A DNA stretch of 64,000 nt from SZUA-254 sp031379665 (GTDB taxonomy: Bacteria > Bacteroidota > Ignavibacteria > UBA10030 > SZUA-254), in the NCBI GenBank assembly GCA_031379665.1, contig JANNFI010000074.1:14165-78164 (forward strand). Reading direction: 5' to 3'. Positions 51,881-61,319 of the stretch are shown here, in pieces. The position numbers and the translations under genes are program-made. Numbering within the stretch: position 1 is the first letter of the stretch; each line of letters opens with the position of its first letter. The notes under the pieces are model-generated. The model saw only the letters and a list, made by a program, of their open reading frames with translations. It was not told where the DNA came from and ran no database searches.

Positions 51881-52030
51881 ATGGGGAAGGATGGAGGCCG
51901 GATCGAAAGGCCCGATGTGGAGATGGTGACAGCCCCGAAGTCGTTCGAGGATGAGTTGAAAGCAGAGATCTCAACGAAGCAGAACGAGAAAAAACAGCCC
52001 GGTTGGTATTTTGACCGTGCTGACGGTTAG
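51881..52030 (+). CDS. possible small charged protein gene (49 codons) in the intergenic region
   Basis: A plus-strand frame between two leftward genes encodes MGKDGGRIERPDVEMVTAPK and continues with EDELKAEISTKQNEKKQPGWYF to DRADG. The composition is highly charged and reads like a real protein, and the frame is open for 22 further codons upstream. A GGAGGAAG (51850-51857) lies too far from the ATG to serve it. Either a small gene or the tail of a decayed one. The rest of the 365-base gap (51695-52059) shows no promoter or repeat that I could identify. Confidence 0.35.
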   Translation: MGKDGGRIERPDVEMVTAPKSFEDELKAEISTKQNEKKQPGWYFDRADG

Positions 52031-52059
52031 AGCTTCCTAGAGTATTTCTGGTGCAGGGA

Positions 52060-55000
52060 CTACTTTAATAATAAAAACTTTTTGAGATCAGTAAATGTTC
52101 CCGCAATCATCCGGTAGAAGTAAACACCACTTGGCAGGTCGGTTCCCTTAAAAAGAATTGATTGAATTCCCGCAGTCTGTTCCTCATTGACCAGGGTTTC
52201 AATTTCACGGCCTAGGATATCGAAGACTTGGATCCGGACGTGGCCTCCCGACGGTAATCCGTAGATAATTGTTGTCGAGGGATTGAAAGGATTCGGATAG
52301 TTTTGCGAGAGGAAGTACGTTTGAGGCAGAGACTCCGGGGTCGTAGACATCAATCGTAGCTCCCCGGTTCCCGCGAGAACTGTATGGTCGGCGCCGTTCT
52401 TCAATTCGATTTCCTGATCACCTGTCTCCATCTTGAGATTGACGCCGGACGTGATTTCGGCGTGGATGGTGATCGGATATTCGACGCCTGAAGTGAGGAT
52501 CGAGATATCACCTGAGCTCAGTTGATTCACTGATTCCAGCCTTCTCCCGGATGAGAAACGAATATCAAATCCCCCCTCTGGGGGTGGAGGTGGGAGATCA
52601 TACCCACAGGATTGCTCAACTGGCATTCCCCGGGCGAGTAAAAGAGTTTGTGATCGTCCCTGAGCATCGGTGAGGGTAATTCGATCGGTCGCTGGTTCAT
52701 TCTGTAGGTTTACGGCTTCCGGTGCCATGGGGGGGGTCGTAGAGTAGAAGAGCTGTCCCGCCTGAGTCGTTTTTACCCAATAACCGTGACCCGGTTTGAT
52801 CGTGTCGGTTTCTACGTATCCTGATGTCGTGTATGCGTAGAACGGGGTTTGGAGGATGCCGGGTGGAGTTGTCGTGAGCGAGGAGACCGGAATGTCCCCT
52901 GAGATCGATCCGACGATGTTCCACTTGCTCGAAACGGGATGATTCAGCACGGTTACCGGTTCGCCGGCGAAACTCTGTTCCGGCTGATCAATCTTGAACC
53001 AGTAGCCACTCCCGATTGCAAGAGTGTCGTGTTTTCGGTACCCACCATCGAACGAGTACGCTCCTGGAAATAGGACCGGACAGATTCCCGAAACAGGGGT
53101 GGAAATCAGTTGCCATCCAATCTGAAAACTATCAGTAAACGCCACCTCGCTTCCCGTTCCGGTGGCAACGCCCTGGAGGAGCAGTGTGTCGGCCATCATA
53201 CTTTCATTCATCGTGACGATGAGCTCCGTGGATTTTGAGCCGACACTTAATGGGGAAAACCGTACTAAAACCTGAACACTCCCGCGAGGTGGGATTACTG
53301 GTTCTGGTATGTCGATAATAAAGTCCAATTCGCTGATCAACGAGTGTAAATGAACCGTATCACAGCGGTGGTTTATGATCGTGATCGGAATCTCAGTTTG
53401 ACATCCGACCTCGGTCGAATCAAACAATCCAAGACCCGGTGCAAATTCGGTGTACGCTTCAGTTCCATTCCCTTGGATCTGGAGGGGCAGGGATTCACCG
53501 GTGAGCGAATGGGTGATGGCGAACTCTCCCGACCGGGGGCCGGGGCTTGAAGGCGTAAACTGAACAAGGAATTTATTCACGGTCGAAGGTGGGGCCGAAG
53601 GATTAAGCGCTGTGATTTCAAAAAGCGAATCAGCGCCTGATACGGAGAATACCTCCGATGATGTGCAGACACTGGTCGTTAGGGCGATGGTGTCCTGACC
53701 GGTACAACTTAGCGCAACACTATTAACCATTACGGTATCTGTACTTACAGAGAATGTGGTGCTTTGGTGCATTTTCATCAAATACTCAGCAGAAAAACCA
53801 CCCCCACCAATGTTTGTTGAACCACCTACAAAGACTTGACCAATTTCATTCAATTCAATGAATGGACGTTGAGCGCCTCCGACAAGAGGTTGAATCGAGG
53901 GGATGCTCCAGTTGATCGTGCTGTTCGGATTGATTTTATAGACCGAGATGTAATTATTTGCTAGGATTCCAGCTGTGTATAACACACCACAGGCGTCCAA
54001 CCTGACGTGAAAGAATGAACTAGGAACATTCAACCGCCACTGTTCCACGCCAGCCTGATTGAATTTAATAATTTCAGGATCATAGCCGACCGCGTAGGTA
54101 TTTCCTCCAGCATCAGCTGTCACATCGAACGCAAATGTCAGTGGTTTATTAAATATTCGTGACCCATTCGGATGGTATTTTGCTACACCTCCCTGACCAC
54201 CGATGTAAACATTTTCGTCATCATCAATGAACGCCGCCCAAGCGGTAATTCCATCGATCCCCACGTGTGCCCATCGGAGTGTTCCAGTATTATTAAAAAC
54301 TGCCGTTATTGAACCGGTGCCGGTGTAGCCTGTGACCGCCGTTGTTCCATTGGGGTGCACGCTCATCGACGTGGCCTGCTCAACTGCCCCGCCCATGAAA
54401 AAGCTATGGCTCGATGTCCAAAGGAAATCTCCATCGTGGCTATATTTTGCCATGAAAAATGCATCGTAAGTATTGCTGCTGTATTCGCCTCCCACATAGA
54501 CATTCGCCTGACTATCGAGTCCAATGCTTTTGGATTTATAGGACCCCGATATTGGGATAAAGGTCCTCACCCAAACGATGGAGCCCGATGGATTGTACTT
54601 GCTCACGAGAAAGGTGGTATAACCCTCCGTATTCGCAACGATGTAGATACTATTCGCACTATCAAGCACCATATCCTGAAAATATACACCTGGGTAAAAT
54701 AAAGACCAGAGCAGCGAACCTGACGAGGAATATTTTGTTATTCGGCCAGCGGCAATACGGTCGCCGGCCGGAGTTAAATAAGAATTCGTCACGGCAAAAA
54801 CGATATCTCCATTGTGATCAACCTTCATTGCATCAGTGAGTGCAAAACCATATCCAACGCCGTTAAATGTCTTAGACCATTTTATATTTCCTCCCGGGGT
54901 GTATTTTGCTACCAGAAAATCATTTTCTGTATTCGTACCGTAGCTGGTACCCGCGATTACGATATCGCCTGTGTAATCTAGTTTGATCGCGCTCGGATAG

Positions 55001-56457
55001 GCCGGGGTATACCAGACATCCCAAAGAAGTGATCCGTTCGGAGAATATTTAAATATCCGGATTGAGCCCGTTGATCCAATCGATAAAATATTTCCTGACG
55101 AATCCAGGTGTAACTCGGAGATTGATGAGTTACTGCCGGGATTGTTCACTCTCCGATGCCATTGTTCGATTCCAATGGAATTATATTTGAGCATGAACAT
55201 ATCGGCGGCGCCTATGACACTGGTTCCACCGACGTACACATTCCCTGAATCATCCATTGCGATAGCGTATCCGATATCATACTGTCCAACAGTGTCGTAG
55301 AAGGCCCACCATTGAAAGATTCCATCGGAACTATATTTGACCGTGAGGATATCTTCATTGACGACCGACGGATGCGTACTATATCCCGTGAGACCGACAT
55401 TGTTTTCATCGTCGACAGCGATAGCCAAAGCATTATCCCGGCCATGGTAAGGCCCGTCCACGAGCTCAGCCCAGAGTTCTGTACCGTCAGCTGAATATTT
55501 AATCGTGAGGATATCACCCTCGGTAAGGACATCGTTGGTTATCCCGGTGACGATGATATCCCCTGCATGGTCGATGATCATCGCATTGATTCCAGAAAAC
55601 TCACTTCCAGTCCCATAGTACCGTCGTTCCCATTCGAGTGTCCCGGTGGGTGTATACTTGAGTGTGAGGTAATCGCCGGATGTTAGACTAAAGCTGAATC
55701 CGCCGACATAGACGTTTCCGATTGAATCAGCAGCGATCGTGTTACCGAAATCATAATAGTTCCCCGGACCGTTGACCTGCCGTACCCACAATTCATTGCC
55801 ATTTCCGTCATATTTAATTGTTACAATGTCGTAAAATGAGGTTTTATTGAAGGTGGTTCCGGAGACATAAACGTTACCGAGCGAATCAGCAGCGATAGCA
55901 AGCGGGACATCGAGATTTGCGACTGCACTAGTGTATCGCCTCGACCACAACAGATTTCCGTTTCGATCATACTTTATCGTCATAAAGTCGATGTAACTGA
56001 GAGTCGAATCCGTTTGACCAGTAACGTAGATGTTACCGGCATTGTCGACCGTCATCGACGTGACGATATCATTCGAGGGTAAATGAGTAGAGCCGTAGAG
56101 CGTCGTCCAATCAATGATGGCCGAATCACCGAGTGTTGCTTCTCGCGTTGTCGGCGAGGGATAGGATTTCAGATCGAAAGGGTGCGAAGCCTGGTATGCG
56201 TTGGTTTTCAGGTTGGGATGAAGTTCAGAAACCGATGATGAATCCTTAGCCACGGAAACATCGTGTGGCCCCTCAGGAGTGAGTTTGAGGTTCGGGTTTC
56301 GCTGGGAGAAGCGTTTAATCAGTTGCTTGTAATGATATTGCTGAGAGTCCGCTGAGGCGAAAGGAGGATCTATGTAATTCTCTTGGGATCTGAGATTATT
56401 GGTAAAAGTCACCAGAATGAGAAACGCTATCCAGACGCGGGGGGTTCGGGGGATCAT
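52060..56457 (-). CDS. very large T9SS cargo protein with SBBP-type propeller repeats
   Basis: About 1465 residues. A signal segment (IAFLILVTFTNNLRSQ) precedes a long series of SBBP/NHL-like beta-propeller repeats, such as DNAGNIYVTGQTDSTLSYID followed by FMTIKYDRNGNLLWSRRY (roughly residues 140-930). Then come Ig-like choice-of-anchor domains (EVFSVSGADSLFEITALNPS, QVLVRFSPLSVGSKSTEL) and a type IX sorting domain (SQNYPNPFNP, RIQVFDILGREIETLV, SGVYFYRM). Surface exposure is expected; function unknown. The ATG at 56457 has AGGAGTG upstream and avoids the terminator stem that covers the ATG at 56514. The base composition is AT-richer than that of neighbouring genes. Confidence 0.83.
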   Translation of the reverse strand: MIPRTPRVWIAFLILVTFTNNLRSQENYIDPPFASADSQQYHYKQLIKRFSQRNPNLKLTPEGPHDVSVAKDSSSVSELHPNLKTNAYQASHPFDLKSYPSPTTREATLGDSAIIDWTTLYGSTHLPSNDIVTSMTVDNAGNIYVTGQTDSTLSYIDFMTIKYDRNGNLLWSRRYTSAVANLDVPLAIAADSLGNVYVSGTTFNKTSFYDIVTIKYDGNGNELWVRQVNGPGNYYDFGNTIAADSIGNVYVGGFSFSLTSGDYLTLKYTPTGTLEWERRYYGTGSEFSGINAMIIDHAGDIIVTGITNDVLTEGDILTIKYSADGTELWAELVDGPYHGRDNALAIAVDDENNVGLTGYSTHPSVVNEDILTVKYSSDGIFQWWAFYDTVGQYDIGYAIAMDDSGNVYVGGTSVIGAADMFMLKYNSIGIEQWHRRVNNPGSNSSISELHLDSSGNILSIGSTGSIRIFKYSPNGSLLWDVWYTPAYPSAIKLDYTGDIVIAGTSYGTNTENDFLVAKYTPGGNIKWSKTFNGVGYGFALTDAMKVDHNGDIVFAVTNSYLTPAGDRIAAGRITKYSSSGSLLWSLFYPGVYFQDMVLDSANSIYIVANTEGYTTFLVSKYNPSGSIVWVRTFIPISGSYKSKSIGLDSQANVYVGGEYSSNTYDAFFMAKYSHDGDFLWTSSHSFFMGGAVEQATSMSVHPNGTTAVTGYTGTGSITAVFNNTGTLRWAHVGIDGITAWAAFIDDDENVYIGGQGGVAKYHPNGSRIFNKPLTFAFDVTADAGGNTYAVGYDPEIIKFNQAGVEQWRLNVPSSFFHVRLDACGVLYTAGILANNYISVYKINPNSTINWSIPSIQPLVGGAQRPFIELNEIGQVFVGGSTNIGGGGFSAEYLMKMHQSTTFSVSTDTVMVNSVALSCTGQDTIALTTSVCTSSEVFSVSGADSLFEITALNPSAPPSTVNKFLVQFTPSSPGPRSGEFAITHSLTGESLPLQIQGNGTEAYTEFAPGLGLFDSTEVGCQTEIPITIINHRCDTVHLHSLISELDFIIDIPEPVIPPRGSVQVLVRFSPLSVGSKSTELIVTMNESMMADTLLLQGVATGTGSEVAFTDSFQIGWQLISTPVSGICPVLFPGAYSFDGGYRKHDTLAIGSGYWFKIDQPEQSFAGEPVTVLNHPVSSKWNIVGSISGDIPVSSLTTTPPGILQTPFYAYTTSGYVETDTIKPGHGYWVKTTQAGQLFYSTTPPMAPEAVNLQNEPATDRITLTDAQGRSQTLLLARGMPVEQSCGYDLPPPPPEGGFDIRFSSGRRLESVNQLSSGDISILTSGVEYPITIHAEITSGVNLKMETGDQEIELKNGADHTVLAGTGELRLMSTTPESLPQTYFLSQNYPNPFNPSTTIIYGLPSGGHVRIQVFDILGREIETLVNEEQTAGIQSILFKGTDLPSGVYFYRMIAGTFTDLKKFLLLK

Positions 56458-56478
56458 CGCAATACTCACTCCTATCGG

Positions 56479-56518
56479 AAAAAGACGATGGGATCCAATT
56501 TTGATTGAACCCATCGTC
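56479..56518 (-). terminator. stem-loop with T-run between the two large T9SS genes
   Basis: Minus strand GACGATGGG (56510-56518) pairs with CCCATCGTC (56484-56492), followed by five T. It lies 48 bases after the stop of the upstream gene and only 21 bases before the downstream ATG at 56457, leaving no room for a promoter. It may act as an attenuator. Confidence 0.7.
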
Positions 56519-56565
56519 CTTCTCCCGGAAGGGTATGAACCTACCTAAAAATAAGTATTTTTTGG

Positions 56566-59493
56566 CTATTTCATAAATATCATTTTTTTGATGGAATTAA
56601 ATGTTCCTGCGACCAGATGGTAGAAATAGACGCCACTTGGAAGTGATTGAGCATTGAACTCCACCGCCTTCTTCCCTGCGGATTGGTGTTCATCTACGAG
56701 TCGGGCGACCTCCTGGCCAAGAGTGTTAAAGATTCGTAGCGTGACATAGCCCTCATCCCGAAGCGCATATTCAAACCTGGTAAGAGGATTGAATGGGTTC
56801 GGGAAATTTTGAGCCAGGTGATATTCAGTCACAATATCACCGTCTGTGGGATCGGTGTGAATCGTCTGAGGATCTTCCGGTCCGTCGGGATTTTGGGTTG
56901 TAAACGAAAACGTATCAGATGCTGGATTTGAAGCGAAGCAATTGACGGCTGTCACGTACCAGTTATATGTGGTATTGTGAGCTAATCCACTAATCTGCTT
57001 GGAAGTAGTTGTACTGTAGACAGTCGTGAAACCAATGACTACTATTTTATATTTTACCGCACTAGTAACCGAACTCCACGAGAGTGTCGGGGATGGGGAG
57101 ACTCCGGTTGCTCCATCGGAGGGTGAGGATAAAGTCGTTGGAGTGGGAAGAAGGGTGTCTGCATTTCCAGGGAGGGTTCTAAACCAGTATGTTTTCGACC
57201 ATGGACTGTACCCGAACGTGTTCGTCGTACGCACGCGCCAATAGTAATTAACTCCTTCAGCGAGGTCGTTAGAGATTGAATATTGGGTTTGCGTTGTCGA
57301 ATCATCGACTACTTTCGGTGAGGATGAAAAGTTTGATTGGTTGTCGACCTGGATGAAATATTTCGTCGCTCCGGTAGCCGTCGACCAACTCAAATTCATC
57401 GGTTCGGTGCTTGAGAGACACCACAAATGGTTAAGGGATTGATCGGCTGGAGAAATTAAATCAGGGGCCGCTGCGAGTTGGGCATTGTAAATACCTTGAT
57501 CTGTAGCGATGTATAGTTTCGTTGTGTCGTATGGATCTAGCCGAAGATCATTGATCACGATACCTCCGGGTAAATCACCAGTCATATCGCTTGCAGTCGT
57601 TCCATTATTAGTGGAGCGATAGATGTGGTTATTTACGCCAGCCCAGAAGATATATGAGGAGTTAAAAGCGGAGTTTAAAAATCGTGGGTCTACGACAACC
57701 TTCTTCACACCCGATGTACTCCAAATATTGGTAAATGCAACAGTTCCATTGCTCGCAGTATTTGCGTTGGTGGAATAATAGAGACCATCTGATCCACCAG
57801 CGTAAGCGTAAGCCAGATTCTGCGGATTATTGGTGACAGAATAGATAGAAATATCACCAATCGAAGCCGTGCTCACCTTTTCAAAGGAATTACTTGTATC
57901 GATTGATCGATATAGACCCCCACTTAAATTCCCAGTTATGACACCCCCATAAACAAACCTCGAGGGAGCACCGCCTCCATCACCTAACGGGCGCATGGCC
58001 AACCAAGTATTACCAGTTGTCGCGGTGCTGGTTCCCTTTGTCCATCCTGCCCCATAGTCATAGCTTTTAAAGTAATTCCGTGTGTTCGTACCGTCTTTCA
58101 GGGAACCAAACGCATACACACGTGCTGGATAACTCGGATCTTGGACGATACCCTCGACGACGGTGTTCAATGTGTCTGTATCGAAGCTGGGATTTTTAGA
58201 AAACGTTGACCCCGAATCTAAGCTGCGATAACCACTCGACTTATTGTCTGCAACCCCAACGTAAAAAACCACTCTCTTGTTTGATCCATTGTAGATGTTG
58301 AGCGAATGATGGGTAAGGAAGGTTGTGTCCTTATGACCAATCCGTACCGTATTCCAGGTCGAGCCGTTGAAGCTAGGTGCAATGGTTAATTCACCAGTTC
58401 CCGGATAAATCTTTGACCCACCCGTAGTCACCGATACCATTGGAAGGACTCGAGTGGTCGTACTTGAAATCTCCGACCAGTTGCTTCCATAATTCGTGGA
58501 TCGATAGACGTAACCACGCGATCCGACGATCATCGTGCTTGAGCTTCCGGGCTTATATTTTAGAGCAAACGCACGTGTATCAGACATTCCGGAAATATAA
58601 TTATTCCATGTACTACCCTTATCGGTCGATTTAAATACGGAGCGGTCAGTGGTTACGAAAATGATCCAGGTGGAATCTGGGTGAATGGTGATGCTCCGCA
58701 CCGTATCAGGAAAGGTTTTCATCAAGCTCATCGAGGAGGCTTTCCAGGTACTACGATACAATCCGCCCCCGGCAGTCCCTGCATAGACAGTGTCGAGAGT
58801 CTCTGTCGCCGAGTGGTACCTGAATGCGACGGCGGTCCAACCCGTCCCGGTGGAACCCATCCGAGCGGTCCAAGTGTCCCCGTAGTTCTCCGTATAATAC
58901 AAACCTTTGTCAATGACGGTACCATCAATTGCGCAACCTGCAGCGACTGACATCGCAGGGTAGGCAGAACTGACATTAACCGCGATATCAAATATCTGTG
59001 TTTTATAGGAGGATGATAATTTATAGTCCCAGGTTGCCCCACCATCAGTACTTTTGGCGATTGATCGTTCTGTTGTCGAATAGTACTTCTTGCCCAAGAG
59101 CATGACACTGGTATTCTGTGGAAAATCTGCGAGAGTAGTGGGCTTATTGTTGTGGCTGGAAAGCGATGACCAACTAGATCCTCCATTCGTCGAACGGCTG
59201 AAGACGCTTGGTCCGCTCACCAGGACAACACTTTGATCGTCGTATTTACACGTTACAGCAGTCGCCCCGGCAATCACCGAAGAGGTGGCTGACCAGGACT
59301 GACCACTATTGACTGATTTGAGAAGTTTTAATCCATCAGCGGCATACATCGTGTCGGAGTTGGAGCTACGATAGGTAACTTCAAGATCGCGGACGGTTTT
59401 AAACCCTTCCGGTGAATTTAATGAATTCCAAGTTTGAGCATCGATGGACGCAATAGATAGTGCAATTGCAACTATGAGCAAGAGATATTTCAT
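56566..59493 (-). CDS. very large T9SS cargo protein with sortilin/BNR-like repeats and FN3 domains
   Basis: 975 residues: signal peptide (MKYLLLIVAIALSIASIDA), a long series of BNR/Ycf48-like repeats (KSVNSGQSWSATSS, SKSTDGGATWDYKLSS, RSTNYGSNWSEISS; about residues 20-690), two fibronectin-III-like domains (ATKYFIQVDNQ and LSWSSVTSAVKYKIVVIG, about 700-880), and a type IX sorting domain (AQNFPNPFNP, LRIFNTLGQEVARLV, SGVYFYHL). BNR-type propellers in secreted proteins can be sialidase-like or binding modules; no Asp-box catalytic set was recognised. AGGAGGAGTT precedes the ATG, an excellent binding site. The gene is AT-richer than the flanks. Confidence 0.83.
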   Translation of the reverse strand: MKYLLLIVAIALSIASIDAQTWNSLNSPEGFKTVRDLEVTYRSSNSDTMYAADGLKLLKSVNSGQSWSATSSVIAGATAVTCKYDDQSVVLVSGPSVFSRSTNGGSSWSSLSSHNNKPTTLADFPQNTSVMLLGKKYYSTTERSIAKSTDGGATWDYKLSSSYKTQIFDIAVNVSSAYPAMSVAAGCAIDGTVIDKGLYYTENYGDTWTARMGSTGTGWTAVAFRYHSATETLDTVYAGTAGGGLYRSTWKASSMSLMKTFPDTVRSITIHPDSTWIIFVTTDRSVFKSTDKGSTWNNYISGMSDTRAFALKYKPGSSSTMIVGSRGYVYRSTNYGSNWSEISSTTTRVLPMVSVTTGGSKIYPGTGELTIAPSFNGSTWNTVRIGHKDTTFLTHHSLNIYNGSNKRVVFYVGVADNKSSGYRSLDSGSTFSKNPSFDTDTLNTVVEGIVQDPSYPARVYAFGSLKDGTNTRNYFKSYDYGAGWTKGTSTATTGNTWLAMRPLGDGGGAPSRFVYGGVITGNLSGGLYRSIDTSNSFEKVSTASIGDISIYSVTNNPQNLAYAYAGGSDGLYYSTNANTASNGTVAFTNIWSTSGVKKVVVDPRFLNSAFNSSYIFWAGVNNHIYRSTNNGTTASDMTGDLPGGIVINDLRLDPYDTTKLYIATDQGIYNAQLAAAPDLISPADQSLNHLWCLSSTEPMNLSWSTATGATKYFIQVDNQSNFSSSPKVVDDSTTQTQYSISNDLAEGVNYYWRVRTTNTFGYSPWSKTYWFRTLPGNADTLLPTPTTLSSPSDGATGVSPSPTLSWSSVTSAVKYKIVVIGFTTVYSTTTSKQISGLAHNTTYNWYVTAVNCFASNPASDTFSFTTQNPDGPEDPQTIHTDPTDGDIVTEYHLAQNFPNPFNPLTRFEYALRDEGYVTLRIFNTLGQEVARLVDEHQSAGKKAVEFNAQSLPSGVYFYHLVAGTFNSIKKMIFMK

Positions 59494-59906
59494 AACTCCT
59501 CCTAAATGATGAAAGGGAAAGAAAATAAATTAGTTGGCACCTCCCGGCTCCAGATATAATGGATTGGATCACCCCGGGGCACCATGAGGGGATGGTTGTG
59601 GTCTCCAATAAAATTGGAATCACGGGTCGATATTTCGATAATAGGCTCCCACGCCAGGTCGCAATCGGTGTATTCCACTTGTTTGGGCTCCGTATGGCGA
59701 GCAAGCGCGGAAAAAACTCATCACTAAGCGGTTCATCTTCTAGTCCGCCTCAACGGGTGGAACTTTTTAATTCCTGGACCCAGTCCCTTCCCCAGGTCAT
59801 ACTCTTCCACCTATCGCGCATCGATCCTTGTCCGGATAGGTCCGTGTACGGCTAAAGCTTGGAAGGGGCGATTTCTTACCCACGACGTCGACTGTTTGAT
59901 CGACAT

Positions 59907-59928
59907 TTCACGATCTCCAGATCGTGAA
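59907..59928. repeat. perfect inverted repeat TTCACGATCT-CC-AGATCGTGAA
   Basis: Ten-base arms around a 2-base centre. It could be a dimeric regulator site or a stem; no T-run follows on either strand. Confidence 0.6.
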
Positions 59929-59996
59929 GATATCCGAACAAAATGGAGCAGGATGAAATCTCGATTTGTGTTTGTTATACCGAGTTCTCAGGCTGA

Positions 59997-60014
59997 TGCA
60001 TAGTCCCCTATGCA
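59997..60014. repeat. perfect inverted repeat TGCATAG-TCCC-CTATGCA
   Basis: Seven-base arms around TCCC, 90 bp from the first palindrome of the same gap and 236 bp before the heptosyltransferase start. Confidence 0.5.
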
Positions 60015-60249
60015 ATCCACCGCAAAAATCGTACCGAAATAAAAATAGCATTTTTCGCCCATACCTTTGGGATTATGGAAACCTCATATCAATTGTGAGA
60101 AATTAACATCCACATCGGAGAAGTAATCAATTCTCCAGACTGACTGAGTATTGTTTTCCCAACTAAGGGCAATTGTCCGGCGCACGACTCTGGTGTAATC
60201 TGTATATCTTGTAAATACAACCGAAAATCGGTAAGTTTCTCCCACTTCC

Positions 60250-61317
60250 ATGCGCGTTCCTTCCAAAATCCTCATCATCCGTTTCAGTTCGATCGGCGAC
60301 ATCGTGCTCACTTCGCCCGTCGCCCGTTTTTTACGGGAGCAGTTCCCCGACGCGCAGATCGATTTCCTCACGAAGAAGAAATACTCCGAGCTCTTGAGGT
60401 GGAACGATACGCTCTCGAACGTCATCCTGTTCGACGAAGAAGTTGACGACCTGAAAGCGCTGCGCGGCAGGATCCGCGAGACACGCTACGATCTCATCAT
60501 CGACCTCCACAACAGCCTCCGGAGCATCTACCTGCGGACGTTCGTGGGCGCCGGCCGGGTGAAGGTGTTCAGGAAGCACGCGTTGAAACGATGGCTGCTG
60601 GTCCGGTTCAAACGCAACCTGTATACTCGGGTGCGGAGCGTCGCCGAACGGTACGCTGACACGGTGCGGAAGTTTGGCGAGCCGGACGTCAGGGTTGATT
60701 TCCCCCTACCTGCCGAAGTTGTCCACACCGTCACCGGGCTGGTCCACTCGGGGAAATTCTCCGCGAAGGACCGACTGGTCGGGATCGCGCCCTCGGCGAT
60801 GCATTTCACCAAGCGATGGCCGCTCGAGCGCTTCGTCAAACTAGGCATCGCGCTCGCGACTGCGGAACGGGTGAAGATCGTGCTCTTCGGAAGCCAGGAA
60901 GAGGCGGAATACTGCTCCGACCTCGCGCACCTGATCAATTCCGGGGTGTCATCCCACTGCGCGGAGAGCCTGGCGGGCAGGCTTTCGCTTTCAGAGAGTG
61001 CCGCGGCCGCGGGTCTCTGCGCGATCTTCGTATCGAACGACACCGGCCTGATGCACCTGGCCGCTGCGCGCGGAGTGCCGGTGGTGGCCGTGTTCGGTTC
61101 GTCGGTGAGGGAATTCGGCTTTTTCCCCCAGGGTGAAAAGAGCGTCGTCGTCGAAAATATAGGGCTCGAGTGCCGGCCCTGCTCGCACATCGGGCGATCG
61201 GAATGCCCCAAAGAGCACTTCCGCTGTATGAACGACATCACGGTCGATGCCGTTCTTGCCCAGGCGAGAAAGATTTTACGGGAATCAGACACCACCCCCG
61301 TAGTAGGGAGTTCGTAA
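60250..61317 (+). CDS. ADP-heptose:LPS heptosyltransferase (glycosyltransferase family 9)
   Basis: 355 residues with the GT9 fold: RSSKILIIRFSSIGDIVLTSPVARFLREQFP-like N-terminus, DLIIDLHNSLRSIYLRTF, then VGIAPSAMHFTKRWP, LCAIFVSNDTGLMHLAAARGVPVVAVFG and CSHIGRSECPKEHFRCMNDI, the signature of heptosyltransferases I/II. It adds heptose to the LPS inner core on the cytoplasmic side. Which acceptor is used is not clear. It leads a rightward run with a MOSC gene 2 bases behind, then KdtA. No strong Shine-Dalgarno precedes the ATG. Confidence 0.9.
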   Translation: MRVPSKILIIRFSSIGDIVLTSPVARFLREQFPDAQIDFLTKKKYSELLRWNDTLSNVILFDEEVDDLKALRGRIRETRYDLIIDLHNSLRSIYLRTFVGAGRVKVFRKHALKRWLLVRFKRNLYTRVRSVAERYADTVRKFGEPDVRVDFPLPAEVVHTVTGLVHSGKFSAKDRLVGIAPSAMHFTKRWPLERFVKLGIALATAERVKIVLFGSQEEAEYCSDLAHLINSGVSSHCAESLAGRLSLSESAAAAGLCAIFVSNDTGLMHLAAARGVPVVAVFGSSVREFGFFPQGEKSVVVENIGLECRPCSHIGRSECPKEHFRCMNDITVDAVLAQARKILRESDTTPVVGSS

Positions 61318-61319
61318 AT

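Larger units (their letters stand above)
59494..60249. other. 756-base noncoding gap with possible degenerate coding sequence
   Basis: It separates the leftward T9SS gene from the rightward LPS genes. The minus frame from about 59840 to 59530 is open except for one stop and reads RWKSMTWGRDWVQELKSS, then EDEPLSDEFFPRLLAIRSP. This may be a decayed gene, but I recognise no family. Two perfect palindromes lie at 59907-59928 and 59997-60014. Toward the right, TTGTCC (60174) with TAATCT (17 bp on) is a weak promoter candidate for the heptosyltransferase gene. Confidence 0.4.

Noticed and set aside
59559..59855. 98-codon plus-strand frame in the gap before the LPS genes
   Set aside because: No binding site, no recognisable motif, and it overlaps an opposite frame that looks more protein-like though interrupted.
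60084..60425. 113-codon minus-strand frame over the heptosyltransferase start
   Set aside because: It runs antisense to the conserved GT9 N-terminus; its tail in the gap is AT-rich and matches nothing known to me.
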